DNA of 64,000 nt, taken from Heliocidaris erythrogramma. Its lineage: Eukaryota > Echinodermata > Echinoidea > Camarodonta > Echinometridae. Each line of letters begins with the position of its first letter. The first letter of the stretch is position 1. The stretch covers positions 31,175,313-31,239,312 of the forward strand of contig CM046853.1 in the NCBI GenBank assembly GCA_025617745.1. The letters run 5' to 3'. Shown here in pieces: positions 13,606 to 22,510 of this stretch. The notes below the pieces were generated by a model, which had not been told where the DNA came from, made no database searches, and worked only from the letters and a program-made list of their open reading frames with translations. The translations under genes were made by a program, and so were the position numbers.

Positions 13606-16600
13606 CAGTACCAGTACTCTGCTACTGCTAATGCTAAAGGCCACCGTACACCTTACGATCGGTCTGCGATCCGATTTTGTGAAATAAATGGCTATGGCAT
13701 TAAATATTGGCATTTTAACAAATGGAATATGCCCTATTCAGGTTCTGAAAAGTAATATGAATACTAAACATAGGGTTTGGGTGAGCTGTCAGCTTTCTAC
13801 AGGGAATAAGGGCAAAATTAGTTTCAAATCGTAGGCAGTCTTGCGATTTTTGTGACGTCACTATGACTCGGATCCGATTTGGCTATTCCACCGACTAGAA
13901 AACTCGGCAAAGGCCGTATTATTATCTGTATGACTATTCAGATCCTCAATAAAAAATATTTTTCGTCTTTAAATGATTTGTCAAATGATATTACATTTTC
14001 TTCTGAAATCGGATCGCAGACCGATCGTAAGGTGTGCGGTGGCCATAATCGAACTACCAGTAAAACTAATACTAATATTATTAGTTGTGACGAACTGCTA
14101 TTGCTGCTTTTAAAAGTAAACCAGTCATTTCTATCATTTTCTGACAGGTTTTCCCAAATGAGAATCGTGCTCAGCTGATAGACGACGCCTTAAGCCTTGC
14201 CCGCTCAGGCAACATCTCCATGGAGACCGCCCTGAATCTTACTCGTTACCTTGGAAACGAAAGGGATCTCCTTCCATGGGAAGCCACACTAGACTACATG
14301 TCCTACATCACTTACATGTTCCGTCTCAGTGGGGGCTATGGCCCTCTAGAGGTAATTACTTGTCAATACAGTATGACGTTATTTCTCATTAACTCGCTAG
14401 GTCCATTCAAGATAACATCACCTGGTAAAAGAAACATGAGTTCCATTGAGGCATATAACGCTTTATTCCGTCTGCAAACGAGGCGTCATTCCATTGCCCC
14501 AACTGATTCGTAAAAAATAAAAGAATTCATGCCACTGAAAATATTGAACAAAAGGCCGGCTACACACAGTCCCATACTTTATTGGTCTGCGTCATTGGTC
14601 GGGTAGTATATCCAGGGAGATGGAAGATTTTTCTCCCTGGTTTGTGTATAGATTCAACGATTTGCTACGCCAGCGTTCCGTCGCGTCGAAGCCAGCCTTC
14701 GGACAAATCCGAAAGCTTGCAATAGGTCATCGCACCCCTGCGTCAAGAAGTTGCACCTGTGCCCGGCTGCTCAGGGGGAACATTGCTTCATTCAATGAGG
14801 ACAGTCAGATATAGGCAAGTCGAACCTGTTCTGTCCCATAATATGGGACAAAACAGGTTCGACATATTATGTTGCATTTTAAAGAAAAAGTTGAGTTCTA
14901 GTCATGAGATTGAATTGTCAAAGAAACTGTCTCAAAGCAATTGGGAAAGGTTGATTATATAGCACAGAAGAATTGGTGTATGCTCTAAGATTTTGGAATC
15001 ACCAAAGTGATAAGAAATTGACTCACTCCTGCTGAGAGTTACATGCACTGTACACACAAATGTGTTGAGACTACACACAAATGTTCGGCCCGAACATTTC
15101 AGTTGTTTCTTGTCATGTTCTGAATGTGAGAGGATCTGAAGAGCAATCCTTTTCAGGGGACATATCTACTATGATAATCTTTCAAACTAACATGAAAAGA
15201 ATGAGAAAGCTAAAAAATTATTGTTTACCTTTCCCAGAACTCAAGTTCCCTTGAAAATTTGAGTATATCTGATGATTGTATCAAGCCAATAGCTCTCCTA
15301 GAACTTTTATAAGACAAAAAATCAAGTAGTATGATATTTTTATGATAATTCAATGTTCATAATTCCATTATACAATTCCATAATACTTGGCAATGTATGA
15401 TATATACCTTGGACTGACCCACATGTAAATTCGTGGGTCAGGCCTAGACGCAGTCTGTAGGCACATGCAGATACAACACCTTGACGCAGGGACTAATTGA
15501 ATCTACACAATGTAAAAAATGTGCGTATAGAGCATTGGGTTGACTTCTCGTAGCCCTTAAATAATATTGATTTATTTATTTTAAAAAAATATTGATTTAT
15601 TTATTATTGCTTCTTGTGACATAAGGGTGCCTGTAGTAGCATATCTAAATTTACGTAATACTTGAAGTTAACTGGCCGACTGGCATAACTGGTAGTTTGA
15701 ATCCTTTTGTAATTGGTTTAAATTGAAAAAGCAGTGTTTGGTAGTTATTACTGTCGTATTTCTGATTTGGATCCTCTTCACAAGAACGGACCAAATGAAC
15801 TTGAAATTTTTGAACTCTCTCCGAGCTCTTTATCCATGATTTAAATAGTTTATTTGTTACCATTTCTGCCTAGTTGTACATGCAAGCGCTGGTGCAGCCT
15901 CTCTACGAGTATCTAGGATGGGATGACACAGATAATGTACTCGAACAGTGAGTATTCTATCCCCTCCAACTGCGTTCCCTACACACTCCCAAGTCCCAAG
16001 ACTCTCTGCATGTCTCTTTCTCTCTTTCTCTTTCTCTTTCTAAAGTATCTCCATCCGCCCCGTCTTTCACTTACTGTCCCTATTTCCTGCCTATCCCTCT
16101 TGTTCAAACTTAGATTATCTACCTTTATTCCCTCTTTTCCCCCCCCCCCCCCCCTCTCTCTCTCTCTCTATCTATCTTTATGATAGCACGAATAATTCTT
16201 TTATTCCAAGTAGTAAGTTATTACACGATGTGCTCAATATTGCTAAAAATATTCTTTTTAACTATCTCATTTTGTATTACCATTTGGAAGAATATCATAA
16301 CATATCACATAACAAGAGATAGATTTCTCCTGAAATATATCTTCAAATTTTTTTCTTCAAATAATTAGACGCTTGTCTTATTAATTGGACACTCTTTGAC
16401 ACATTTTTGCGGGGCGTATTTTACTCTTTGATATACCATCTGTCATATAGGCGCCGGAAGCGGGGGGAGGCAAAATCGACCTCTTTTTTTTATATTTTTT
16501 TTATTTTTTAATTTTTTTACTGTTAGTATTTGCTGCAACTCTTTCATCGAAACTGAATTATTGCTGATTCTTATTTTATGTATGTAATTACATTCTTTGC

Positions 16601-17057
16601 TTCTGCTCTAGATACAATCGGGACAACGCCATTCGGGTAGCGTGCTACTACCGCGTTCAGGACTGTCTGAATATAGCATCCACTTTCTACGAAGAGTACA
16701 TGAATAATCCTGATGTAAACCCGTAAGTCTAGGGGCGGGGAGAGGTAGGAAGGTATACCGAGAAAAGAAGAGAGGAGAAGAGGTCCCATATATAAAATCA
16801 TGTATGTGATAAACGCAATAACAACCATGATAATATAGAAAATACATCATTATGTAGTAAGATAAACTTACATATGACATACTAATGACATCATCTTCCT
16901 CTAATACTGAATATGGCCTACCAAATAATATGTTCATTATTACTTGTACGTCTACATTAGTCTTACATGATACATATAATATCCAAAGGATTAAAAGTAA
17001 TAGCATTGAAAGTAATATTAGTAGTAGAAGTAGCAGTATAGTTGTAATAGAGTAATT

Positions 17058-17094
<37 letters not shown>

Positions 17095-20000
17095 AAGTAG
17101 TAGTAGTAGCAGTAGTAGTAGTAGTAGTAGTAGTAGAAGTAGTAGTAATAGTAGTAGAATAGTAGTAGTAGTGGTAGTAGTATAGTAGTAGTAGTAGTAT
17201 AGTAATAATAGTAGTAGTAGAATAGTAGTAGTAGGAGTAGTAATAGTAGTAGTAGAATAGCAGTATTAGGAAGAGGAAGAGTAGTAGTAGTAGTAGTAGT
17301 AGTAGTAGGAATAGTAGTAGTAGCAGTAGAATAGTAACAATAGTAGTAATAGAATAGTAGTAGTAGTAGCAGTATTAGTAGAATAGTAGTAGTAATAGTA
17401 GGAGTAGTAGAATAGTAATAGTAGTAGAATAGTAGTAGTAGTAGTAGTAGTAGTAGAAGTAGTAGCATTTGAAGTGGCAGAATAAATGGAAGTATTAGCA
17501 GCAGCACTAGCACTAGTAGTGCTTTGGAAATTTTCGCATTTCGAACCTTCAAAACTAGATTTCTAGTGCATTTGGGGGCGCATAATCCGTATAAGAATTA
17601 TGATTTTTTTTTTTCATTTTGCCTTTCTTTTCTTTCTCTCCTTTGCGTTTTTTTTTTTGCGCCCCTCCAAGTGCCGCCCGGGGCCCCTGCCCCCTGCCCC
17701 CTGCCCCCTAGATACGCCACTGAGCGGGTAGGGGGGGGGGAGGTTGGAAGGGGGTATCCCCCTCCCACACCAGGACTTTTTCAAAAATATTTCTATAAAA
17801 CTTGCATTTTAGAGCATCCCTAAATGTTTTTTTTAATGAAAAGAAGGTATACACGGATCTACGCCAATGGACGGAACACCTCAATTGAGAATAACAATGC
17901 GAGCGAACGAAATTTCTTCGATTTTCGCATTGAAATTATGGCATTTGTTGTTTCCTTACATCTAATCATTAAAGAATGTAATGGTATTTCAAGATCAAAC
18001 ATAATGAGTTTGGATAATTATTAGTTTTTAAGTTAATGTTTCATAATTCTTATTTATTTTATCCAAAAATATGGGGGGGGGGTGATAATACAGGCCATCC
18101 CCCACCTCAATTTTTTTTTAAATATATACCCCCATCCCCCCCCCCCCGGATCGACACCCATGTTCGTGTTCCTCTGAGCTATTGAACCTTTTTCCTTTCC
18201 TTTAATGCTCCCTTTACTTGAAATACAGAATTAGCAACAATCTAAAGACCACTGTCTACTGTAACGGTATCCGAGAAGGGGGTCAGGATGAGTGGGACTT
18301 CGGCTGGAACAAGTACCTTACGACAACAGATTCGTCCGAGAAATCAAAATGGCTTTCGGCTCTTGGCTGTTCAAGGCAACCCTGGATTCTTAACCGGTAA
18401 GAAAATGGGGGCTTGGCTAGAATGGGATGTGATGGGGTCAAATGTAACATTGACGCCTCTGCGTAAGAATTTGTTAAATCAAGGGTTAATCCTCATTCAG
18501 GTTGTCAGCCTTGCCATGTTGGTAGAGGAGGCGTGGGAGTTTGTTTTATTCGGCATTGAAAAAATCTCGCGCGCACTTGTAATCTGTCAGATATCAATAT
18601 AATTTGTGCATGTCGCACAATAGGATGCAAAATTGCGGTCAAGTAGTACGAGCCTGAAAGACCCCCAGATTTAGAACGCATTTTGTATGTAAATTGTCAT
18701 ATCAAATAGCAACAGTTTGTACAGGAAAATTGCCGACTCTGATCGTAATACCTTTGCTCTGTAACCAGGTACCTGTTGTATACAATAGCAGAAAACTCCC
18801 AGGTTCGATCACAAGACGTCTCATCCGTTCTCGCAGCCGTGGGCAGCAACCATGTCGGAATCGACCTCGTCTGGGACTTCATGCGCAACGAATACGACCA
18901 GATCTTTGATTTGTAAGTTGAACGTAGACGCTAAAAGGAAATGTACTCAATTAGGGATAAGCAAAGTCGAAAGTCAAACAGATTTACCAAGATAGAAATA
19001 TGATGGGGAAATACATGACATAGCCATGGTAGCGGGATCGAGAAGGGAAGAAATAAACAAAGATATACATGTACATGTACATGTATATACAAACAGATAA
19101 AGATGTAGAGAGATAGAGCGTGGGTGTTTGTGTGCGTGTGCTGTATGTGTATGTGTGTGGGTGAGTGAGAGAGAGAGAGAGAGGACCCCCCCCCCCCCCC
19201 CCCACTTTCTGATGTGTTTGAAGAGCCAAAAGTGAGCCCTGTAGTTCAGAGAATATGTTCTATATTTTCAGTAATCCTGAATATTAATGCATTCTGTACA
19301 TCATCAATAAAGTACAAGCATTTAAATGAAACAGTAATATTAGGCCGAAGTTCGAGCTTTGTATACATGTAATGGCGTCTGATGTGATGCTGCTTTACGG
19401 AAAACTACAACAACAACAATCTGAGTCCGTTTCAGTAAATAACAGTTATCGAACAAAATTAAAAAATTAAAATTAAACATTTCTTATCATCAGTCGGAGT
19501 CTACCGATATCTTTTATTAAGTAGTTATCATCTCATTACAGCATGACTTGTACAAAGTTACAGATACAAATAATTCTTGGACCGAGTCTCAATTTAGAAG
19601 TGGAAAATATTAGAAATTTGATACAGAAAAAAATTCAGATAGACAAAGACTCTTGCTGTGTAAAGAATCAATAATTGGCTTGAGAAAGTCCGCAGGAATG
19701 GATAAGAGCTTGTCCACTAAATCTTGATGTTGGTAAAGCTTAAACTGCGTGTTATGTCCGAAATTCTTGCGATAATTCTTTATCTATTCCATCTCTACAT
19801 CTCTACAACAGTCATGTTCTGAATTGTTCTGTCGATCTCAGACTTTTGAAGAAAAAACAATGTTTGCATTCTTTTGTTTCAGATTTTCAGATAGTATATT
19901 TACCCTTGCAAGTATCATTTCTGCTGTGCCCAGCAACTTCAACACCCAGCAACTCTTAGATGAGGTAAGGTGCTTCTTGATTGACACTGGAGTCAGAATT

Positions 20001-20963
20001 ACATTGACCTGGGTCCCATTTCATAAAACTTGTTATCAATAACAAGTTTACAGTAACAGTTATAAGCTACTGAAATCCTTGAATCTGATTGGCTGAGAGC
20101 CAATTTTGTCATAGGAATGGGGTAGTTGTTATTGATAAAAAATATTATGGAACAGGGGGGCGTTTCATCAAGTGTCTTGTCGGTGATTTTTACCGACAAA
20201 TTTGCTCTCAGCCAATCAGATGCAAGGATTTCAGTAGCTTATAACAGTTGTCGGTTAAAATCACTGACAAAACACTTGATGAAACGCTCCCCAGGACCCT
20301 GACAAATCAACGGTGATCCAATTAGTCTTTGGGCTTATCTGTCCATAATTATCATGATCATACAACGTGTCTTTCGTGCATCTTTTGGAAGAAGTAGGTC
20401 TTTGGGATGTGATGAAAGTGTTATGTGGGTCAAAACATCGAAGGGAAAAGTCATTGATGACGTAGAATATCAAACCAAAGGGAACATTTGATCAAAGTTT
20501 TCTCCTTTAATTAAGAATATACTAAAACGTTAATGTATTAAAATGTATGCACAGAGTAGGTAAATATCCATTGCTATATACAATTGCGGAAATATGGAAC
20601 CACTTGTTCATATCGTTCTTATTTTTTTTCTTCTTTGTCACTGTACAACAAGATCATCTGACGTATCTCCTTACTTTATGAATGTCGCAAAACTAACGTG
20701 ATTAAGTAGCATTATTGTCCAACTACATGTGGAGATTATGCTACAATCCCCTCCCTCGTTACACTGTTAACTTCCCCTCTTTCATCTTCTGTCTTTAAAT
20801 TCCGTTTGAAATTCTCCAGTGGATAGCATTCGGGGAAGGGAAAGATTTCGGTTCTGCAACGAGGACCTACGAACAAGCTACAGAGAACATCAAGATCAAC
20901 ATACAATGGATGGAGAAGTACGAGGACTCCATCACCGACTGGTTGGAGAGAGCTATTAAATAG
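110..20963 (+). CDS. ANPEP-like: Gene A: aminopeptidase N-like M1 zinc metallopeptidase (16 exons visible, 5' end outside window)
   Basis: Exons seen: 110-383, 3133-3253, 4136-4290, 5276-5389, 6175-6309, 7437-7568, 8207-8382, 9956-10047, 12860-12996, 14148-14351, 15874-15947, 16612-16722, 18229-18396, 18769-18912, 19883-19964, 20820-20963 (about 2263 nt, 753 codons plus TAG). All have AG/GT borders and join in phase without stops. The family cuts single, mostly neutral residues from peptide N-termini and is normally a type II plasma-membrane ectoenzyme. Visible motifs are GAMEN (exopeptidase), HELAH with the third zinc ligand in NEGFA 18 residues later, a Tyr in SYNKGAS (transition-state stabiliser), and the paired Cys of the C-terminal helical domain. 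The first coding exon (anchor and N-terminal beta domain) lies left of the window, by comparison with gene B. With a first exon like B's the protein would be about 970 residues, the usual length for aminopeptidase N. Assignment to aminopeptidase N rather than another M1 member is inferred from motif context. Confidence 0.93.
565..741. repeat. Palindromic MITE (about 177 bp)
   Basis: Inverted ends begin GGGTGTTTCATAAAGCTGTT and end with its near reverse complement. The flanks TAAACC and GGTTTA extend the palindrome. It shares sequence with 22889-23051. It lies in intron 2 of gene A. No coding capacity. Confidence 0.8.
941..1490. mobile_element. Foldback element with tandem-repeat arms and an 11-bp target duplication
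   Basis: The left end GTAGCATATATTGGTGCAAG is the reverse complement of the right end. Both arms contain the CATATGACTGACGTCACATG block and a ~70-bp unit containing GAAAGTTGGTGCATGAATTA, about four times in the left arm and two in the right. The centre is near 1268. CGACTTGATGG flanks both sides (930-940 and 1491-1501). It encodes no transposase. Confidence 0.85.
1695..1797. repeat. (ATT)n microsatellite
   Basis: An imperfect ATT/TTA tract in the same intron of gene A as the foldback element. Other unremarkable simple tracts in gene A introns are (AAT)n at 3379-3425, ATT-rich DNA at 6900-7095, and poly-C/poly-A tracts near 2076, 2292, 4062 and 7765. Confidence 0.8.
1870..3132. other. Intron stretch with no recognised element
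   Basis: This is AT-rich intron DNA of gene A with several poly-C/poly-A runs (about 2082-2092, 2291-2312, 2845-2862). No exon, tRNA or clear transposon is seen. Confidence 0.5.
3133..3253 (+). CDS. Gene A exon: linker into catalytic domain (WSRPEA)
   Basis: The acceptor is GAATAG and the donor is CAAG|GTTTGT. It reads [11 protein letters not shown] and ends at FPLEKQ plus one base of the next Asp codon. It is 121 nt, the same as gene B 44373-44493. The ORF continuing beyond the donor is intronic. Confidence 0.93.
4136..4290 (+). CDS. Gene A exon: GAMEN and HELAH catalytic motifs
   Basis: The acceptor is TTCCAG and the donor is CATCAG|GTAATT. It encodes [17 protein letters not shown] (exopeptidase motif) and ends VVSHELAHQ, giving both zinc His ligands and the general-base Glu. 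It is 155 nt, as in gene B. Confidence 0.95.
4780..5150. repeat. Array of short inverted motifs GGTTCATAATTCCGAA / TTCGGAATTATGAACC
   Basis: The 16-base motif and diverged forms recur every 25-35 bases. Up to about 4970 they read in one sense (CATAATTCCGAA); beyond that they read in the complementary sense (TTCGGAAT-ACGAACC). The whole is a large imperfect palindrome built of a short tandem repeat. A second array lies at 52665-52915 in gene B. Confidence 0.75.
5276..5389 (+). CDS. Gene A exon: third zinc ligand (WFGNLVTP...NEGFA)
   Basis: The acceptor is CTGTAG and the donor is [32 protein letters not shown] supplies the Glu that completes HExxH-x18-E. It ends HVEPTWGM. Length is 114 nt, phase 0-0. 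Confidence 0.95.
6175..6309 (+). CDS. Gene A exon: catalytic Tyr exon
   Basis: The acceptor is ATTGTAG and the donor is AACAAG|GTAAGG. It reads [20 protein letters not shown] and ends [10 protein letters not shown]. The Tyr three residues from the end is the expected transition-state Tyr of M1 enzymes. Length is 135 nt. Confidence 0.94.
7147..7355. repeat. Interspersed repeat with GGCTACAGCCCG end and GACCGA/TCGGTC motifs
   Basis: It contains repeated CCGACAG/CGGTCTCGTG-type motifs in both senses. A related copy is near 55843-56035, in the gene B intron between exons 9 and 10. It is a probable MITE. Ends are poorly defined. Confidence 0.5.
7437..7568 (+). CDS. Gene A exon: GASILRML helical segment
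   Basis: The acceptor is AATAAAG and the donor is GCG|GTCAGT. It encodes [20 protein letters not shown] and ends DDLWRALTA, the region after the catalytic Tyr. Length is 132 nt. The open frame past 7568 is intron. Confidence 0.93.
8207..8382 (+). CDS. Gene A exon: [13 protein letters not shown] segment
   Basis: The acceptor is AAAAAG and the donor is CTAGG|GTAAAA. It encodes [20 protein letters not shown], then [11 protein letters not shown] and QEHYLSN, the end of the catalytic domain. It is too short to stand out as an ORF. Length 176 nt matches gene B 54424-54599. Confidence 0.92.
8519..8592. mobile_element. Fragment of the tRNA-derived SINE seen at 46500-46800
   Basis: The segment from AATTATTGCCCTGGCTTTGG to AAGAATAAATCTG matches the SINE body at 46595-46665 (ATTACACTGGCTTTAGCTCC onward) with scattered changes. 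No tRNA head is present here. Confidence 0.6.
8600..9655. repeat. Large foldback repeat in gene A intron
   Basis: The left arm (about 8600-8790) runs AAAGGGAAAATCC through AAGAAAGCTACGAATTTT to GCAAGCTCCTCTC. The right arm (about 9465-9650) is its diverged reverse complement, from GGAAAGGAGCTCGCAAGATA to GACGTCCCCTTT. A third related block starts at 9056. Another copy of the palindrome is at 41012-41555. Confidence 0.65.
9956..10047 (+). CDS. Gene A exon: domain III beta segment (YIWQVYIQY)
   Basis: The acceptor is CACACAG and the donor is CGCCCA|GTAAGT. It encodes [20 protein letters not shown] and VWMENGSP. Length 92 nt and both split-codon phases equal gene B 55477-55568. Confidence 0.9.
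10318..10640. repeat. CTAG-rich segment with inverted GTCCAG-type motifs
   Basis: Multiple short motifs such as GGACTAG, GACTAGC and the reverse CTAGTCC recur within 300 bases, and GTCCAGCATGCTGGAC is a perfect palindrome. It appears to be a non-coding foldback repeat. The family is not recognised. Confidence 0.4.
10987..11410. repeat. Interspersed repeat with TGGCGTATCTAGG end, copy 1
   Basis: It starts AGTGGCGTATCTAGGTATTA and carries the TTTCGAAC..CTAGTGCATTT..CATAATCC..AAGGATTATGA and GCCGCCCGGGGCACGTGCCC blocks. Relatives are at 17520-17722 (3' part) and 57508-58112 (full, ending CTAGATACGCCAC, the inverse of its start). Non-coding. Confidence 0.65.
11590..12540. repeat. Degenerate tandem array of a ~20-35-bp unit (GGGCACTTATCAGAAGG)
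   Basis: GGGCACTTATCAGAAGGTGA and variants (GGGGCACTTATCAG, GGACACTTATCTGAGC, GAAAATTGTACTATTAGAAC) repeat over almost 1 kb. A higher-order unit of about 245 bases is visible (compare 11690-11935 with 11935-12180). ORFs in it on both strands are by-products. Confidence 0.8.
12643..12786. repeat. MITE with inverted GCGTTTCATCAAG ends (family 2)
   Basis: The ends AGCGTTTCATCAAGCGTTTT and AACACTTGATGAAACGCT-type enclose AAGCTACTGAAATCC..CATCTGATTGGCTGAGAGCA. Related copies: 20008-20153, 20154-20300, 54245-54385 and a fragment at 28328-28400. Confidence 0.8.
12860..12996 (+). CDS. Gene A exon: YRVNYD exon (start of C-terminal ERAP1_C-like domain)
   Basis: The acceptor is TTCCTCAG and the donor is CACACG|GTAAAA. 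It encodes DFQLDD...[21 protein letters not shown] and NQLMTDHT. The GFYRVNYD hallmark of M1 enzymes marks the junction to the C-terminal helical domain. Length is 137 nt. Confidence 0.93.
13163..13572. mobile_element. MITE inserted in a (CTA)n microsatellite
   Basis: The inverted ends CAGGCCCGTAGCCAG and CTGGCTACGGGCCTG are perfect 15-mers. CTACTACTA / TACTACCACTACTAC repeats continue on both sides, so the element split a trinucleotide tract. The terminal CTA|C and G|TAC context fits a TA target. A poly-C run lies inside. Confidence 0.8.
13639..14044. mobile_element. 406-bp MITE with ~38-bp inverted ends
   Basis: Left GGCCACCGTACACCTTACGA followed by TCGGTCTGCGATCCGATTT is matched in inverse at the right end (AAATCGGATCGCAGACCGAT onward to GGTGGCC). 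Only about one mismatch is seen over 38 bases, so insertion is recent. It lies between exons 12860-12996 and 14148-14351 of gene A. Confidence 0.85.
14148..14351 (+). CDS. Gene A exon: helical domain ([13 protein letters not shown])
   Basis: The acceptor is TGACAG and the donor is CTAGAG|GTAATT. It encodes [20 protein letters not shown] and [11 protein letters not shown], typical of domain IV helices. Length 204 nt equals gene B 60360-60563. A plus-strand ORF running to 14513 is read-through into the intron. Confidence 0.93.
14819..14863. repeat. Near-perfect 21-bp-stem hairpin
   Basis: GTCGAACCTGTTCTGTCCCAT is followed by AAT and its inverse ATGGGACAAAACAGGTTCGAC, with one mismatch. It is in an intron of gene A and has no neighbouring terminal repeats. 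Confidence 0.7.
15874..15947 (+). CDS. Gene A exon: short helical exon ([12 protein letters not shown])
   Basis: The acceptor is TGCCTAG and the donor is CGAACA|GTGAGT. It encodes [20 protein letters not shown]. It is only 74 nt and is recognised by its match in length, phase and sequence to gene B 61020-61093. Confidence 0.9.
16612..16722 (+). CDS. Gene A exon: conserved Cys pair (ACYYRVQDC)
   Basis: The acceptor is GCTCTAG and the donor is AACCC|GTAAGT. It encodes [20 protein letters not shown] and ends MNNPDVN. The two Cys seven residues apart correspond to the conserved disulphide of mammalian aminopeptidase N. Length is 111 nt. Long minus-strand ORFs across it are shadows. Confidence 0.92.
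17012..17475. repeat. Long (TAG)n/(CTA)n trinucleotide tract
   Basis: About 460 bases of AGT repeats interrupted by AAT, GAAGT and AGCAGT variants. The 314-codon minus-strand ORF is only this tract read as Tyr/Leu/Thr runs. Confidence 0.95.
17520..17722. repeat. Copy 2 (3' part) of the GATACGCCAC-end repeat
   Basis: It runs from TTTCGAACCTTCAAAACTAG to CCTAGATACGCCACTG and matches 57905-58112. Confidence 0.65.
17780..18165. repeat. Interspersed repeat (CTTGCATTTTAGAGCATCCC to GGATCGACACCCATG), copy 1
   Basis: It shares CTTGCATTTTAGAGCATCC, CACGGATCTACGCCAATGGA, AACAATGCGAGCGAACGAA, ATTCTT..ATTTATTTTATCC and the poly-G GGTGATAATACAGGCCAT block with 25455-25820. A 5' piece recurs at 58196-58280. 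Confidence 0.75.
18229..18396 (+). CDS. Gene A exon: [10 protein letters not shown] helical repeat exon
   Basis: The acceptor is AAATACAG and the donor is TAACCG|GTAAGA. It encodes [30 protein letters not shown] and [10 protein letters not shown], the M1 signature for this part of domain IV. Length is 168 nt. Confidence 0.93.
18769..18912 (+). CDS. Gene A exon: IRSQD / [17 protein letters not shown] segment
   Basis: The acceptor is GTAACCAG and the donor is GATTT|GTAAGT. It encodes [20 protein letters not shown] and [18 protein letters not shown], the typical late domain-IV segment. Length is 144 nt. The gene B partner lies beyond the right edge. Confidence 0.91.
19883..19964 (+). CDS. Gene A exon: penultimate coding exon
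   Basis: The acceptor is TTGTTTCAG and the donor is GATGAG|GTAAGG. It encodes [20 protein letters not shown] then TQQLLDE. Length is 82 nt. Confidence 0.88.
20008..20300. repeat. Two adjacent family-2 MITEs in opposite orientation
   Basis: 20008-20153 has the GCTACTGAAATCC..GATTGGCTGAGAGC centre. 20154-20300 carries its inverse GCTCTCAGCCAATCAGATGC and ends TTGATGAAACGCTCCCCAGG. It lies in the last intron of gene A. Confidence 0.8.
20820..20963 (+). CDS. Gene A last coding exon with stop TAG
   Basis: The acceptor is ATTCTCCAG. It encodes [20 protein letters not shown] and ends [18 protein letters not shown] then TAG. The final W-L-x-x-A-I context is usual for the last helix of animal aminopeptidase N proteins. 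A minus-strand ORF across it is a shadow. Confidence 0.92.
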   Translation, partial: WIAFGEGKDFGSATRTYEQATENIKINIQWMEKYEDSITDWLERAIK

Positions 20964-21100
20964 AGAGTAATTATTGTCATCAAGGTGATCAACATCTACG
21001 CTGTACATTCTTTCGCGCGTCATGAAGGAGTGATACAGTTTAAAAAGTGATTGCAAAATGAACAGTGCCAACGGTAATTTTAGTAATTGGCGTATTGGTT

Positions 21101-21106
21101 AATAAA
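21101..21106 (+). promoter_or_regulatory. Candidate poly(A) signal AATAAA of gene A
   Basis: AATAAA lies 138 bases after the gene A stop codon, in the expected 3' UTR, and is the first canonical signal after the stop. Use of the site cannot be shown from sequence alone. Confidence 0.45.
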
Positions 21107-21739
21107 TTGTCTCCACAGGCTCGATAGGCGCCGGTACTGACACAGTCAAAATGACGCCTCGTGCGAGCCGGGCTTGAGTAATTTTTAGTACTAATCATGA
21201 TACAGAATAACTAAATATACATGTTATTGTGTATATCATCTTTGAATATTCAATTTATAAGTAGACTTATGACGTCATACACCTTTTTTTTTGTTCACAT
21301 ACGAGTATATGACCAAAGCACAATCCATTCAAAACTAAAAATCTATAAAGGAACAAATTTGGTTTTAACAATACAGCAACCGTTTTGGAAAAAATATCAA
21401 CATGTAGTTTAGGCATAAACTGATTCTTGTTCGATTATGGATATGGAGCACTTAGTCACGATCACGATCTTTACAGGCATTAGGCCTGTAATGGACAATT
21501 CCCTTTAAGTTTCGTATGTTTGTGGAAGTTTTGCGCTAAGTATATACTTGTTAAGGTATGTACGTTTTCCATAAGGTATTATATTCTACACCACATTATG
21601 ATGTAGGTAAGTTTTTTTATAATTCAATGTCCACGCCAGTACTGGTAGAAATATGAGATTAAAATTGTAAGCACACATTTTCTTCTTAGTTTAATGGACT
21701 ATAAAAGAGCTCAATCAAAGTGATATTTTTGCGGCACTT

Positions 21740-22510
21740 CTGAAACAATGTGCATGTTCTTATATTTTCTAATTCGTCACGACTTTATGCAATCGCTTCT
21801 TCAAGTATTAAACTACCTTTTACCTCCGAAACCGCTTATATTAAATATAAATTATTTATAATTATTAATAAATATTAATAAATATAATTATTATAAATGT
21901 TATAATACTTGAAAGAATAACGCTAAATATATACGGTTCTCAATGATATCTTTTCTAGTGGCACATTGCATACAGCACTGCTCGAAAATAATCAAAACGG
22001 GAAATTATTGTTTTTTAGGTTTAACCTACCGTATTAACAAATTTAGAATATAAGATGATAGTCTTTAAAATGTTTTCAAATTTACGAAATGTATTGTAAT
22101 CTATTTTGATTTTTAATGAAAAAAATTATAGTAGCTTCTAGTTAAGTTTTCTAAAACCAAAATGGTAACATTTCTTGTTGTTGTTTTATACATTGGATGC
22201 TCTTTTATTTTCTAAGTTGTCACGACTTTATACAATCGCCTGTTCAAGTATTAAGCTATTATTTACATCCGAAACCGCTTATATTTCCAATACTCAAAAG
22301 GATAACACTAAGTATATACGAATCTCAGTTTTTTTTTAGTGGCATATTGCACAGAGCACTGATAAAAAATAATCAAAACGGGGAAATAGTTGAATTTAAT
22401 GTTTGACCTGTTAAAAGAATTTAGAATATAAGATGATAGTCTTTTAAAATGTGTTCAAATTGACTAAATGTATCGTAATCTATTTTGAGGGGTTTTTTAA
22501 TGAAAAAGAA
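21740..22510. repeat. Two diverged copies of a ~300-400-bp AT-rich segment
   Basis: Copy 1 is about 21740-22130 and copy 2 about 22190-22510. Both read TTTTCTAA, then CACGACTTTAT, CAATCGC, TTCAAGTATTAA and CCGAAACCGCTTATATT. Both close with GTGGCA-ATTGCA and a block ending GATGATAGTCTTT. They look like a local tandem duplication with indels. No coding capacity is seen. Confidence 0.65.

Noticed and set aside
16608-17552. 314-codon minus-strand ORF rich in Leu/Tyr/Thr
   Set aside because: It is the (TAG)n trinucleotide tract read in one frame, and it overlaps a real exon of gene A on the other strand.
20380-20450. Second hammerhead-like sequence (GATGTGATGAAAG...CAAAACATCGAAG)
   Set aside because: The pairing and core residues do not fit a hammerhead fold by hand. 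It looks like chance.
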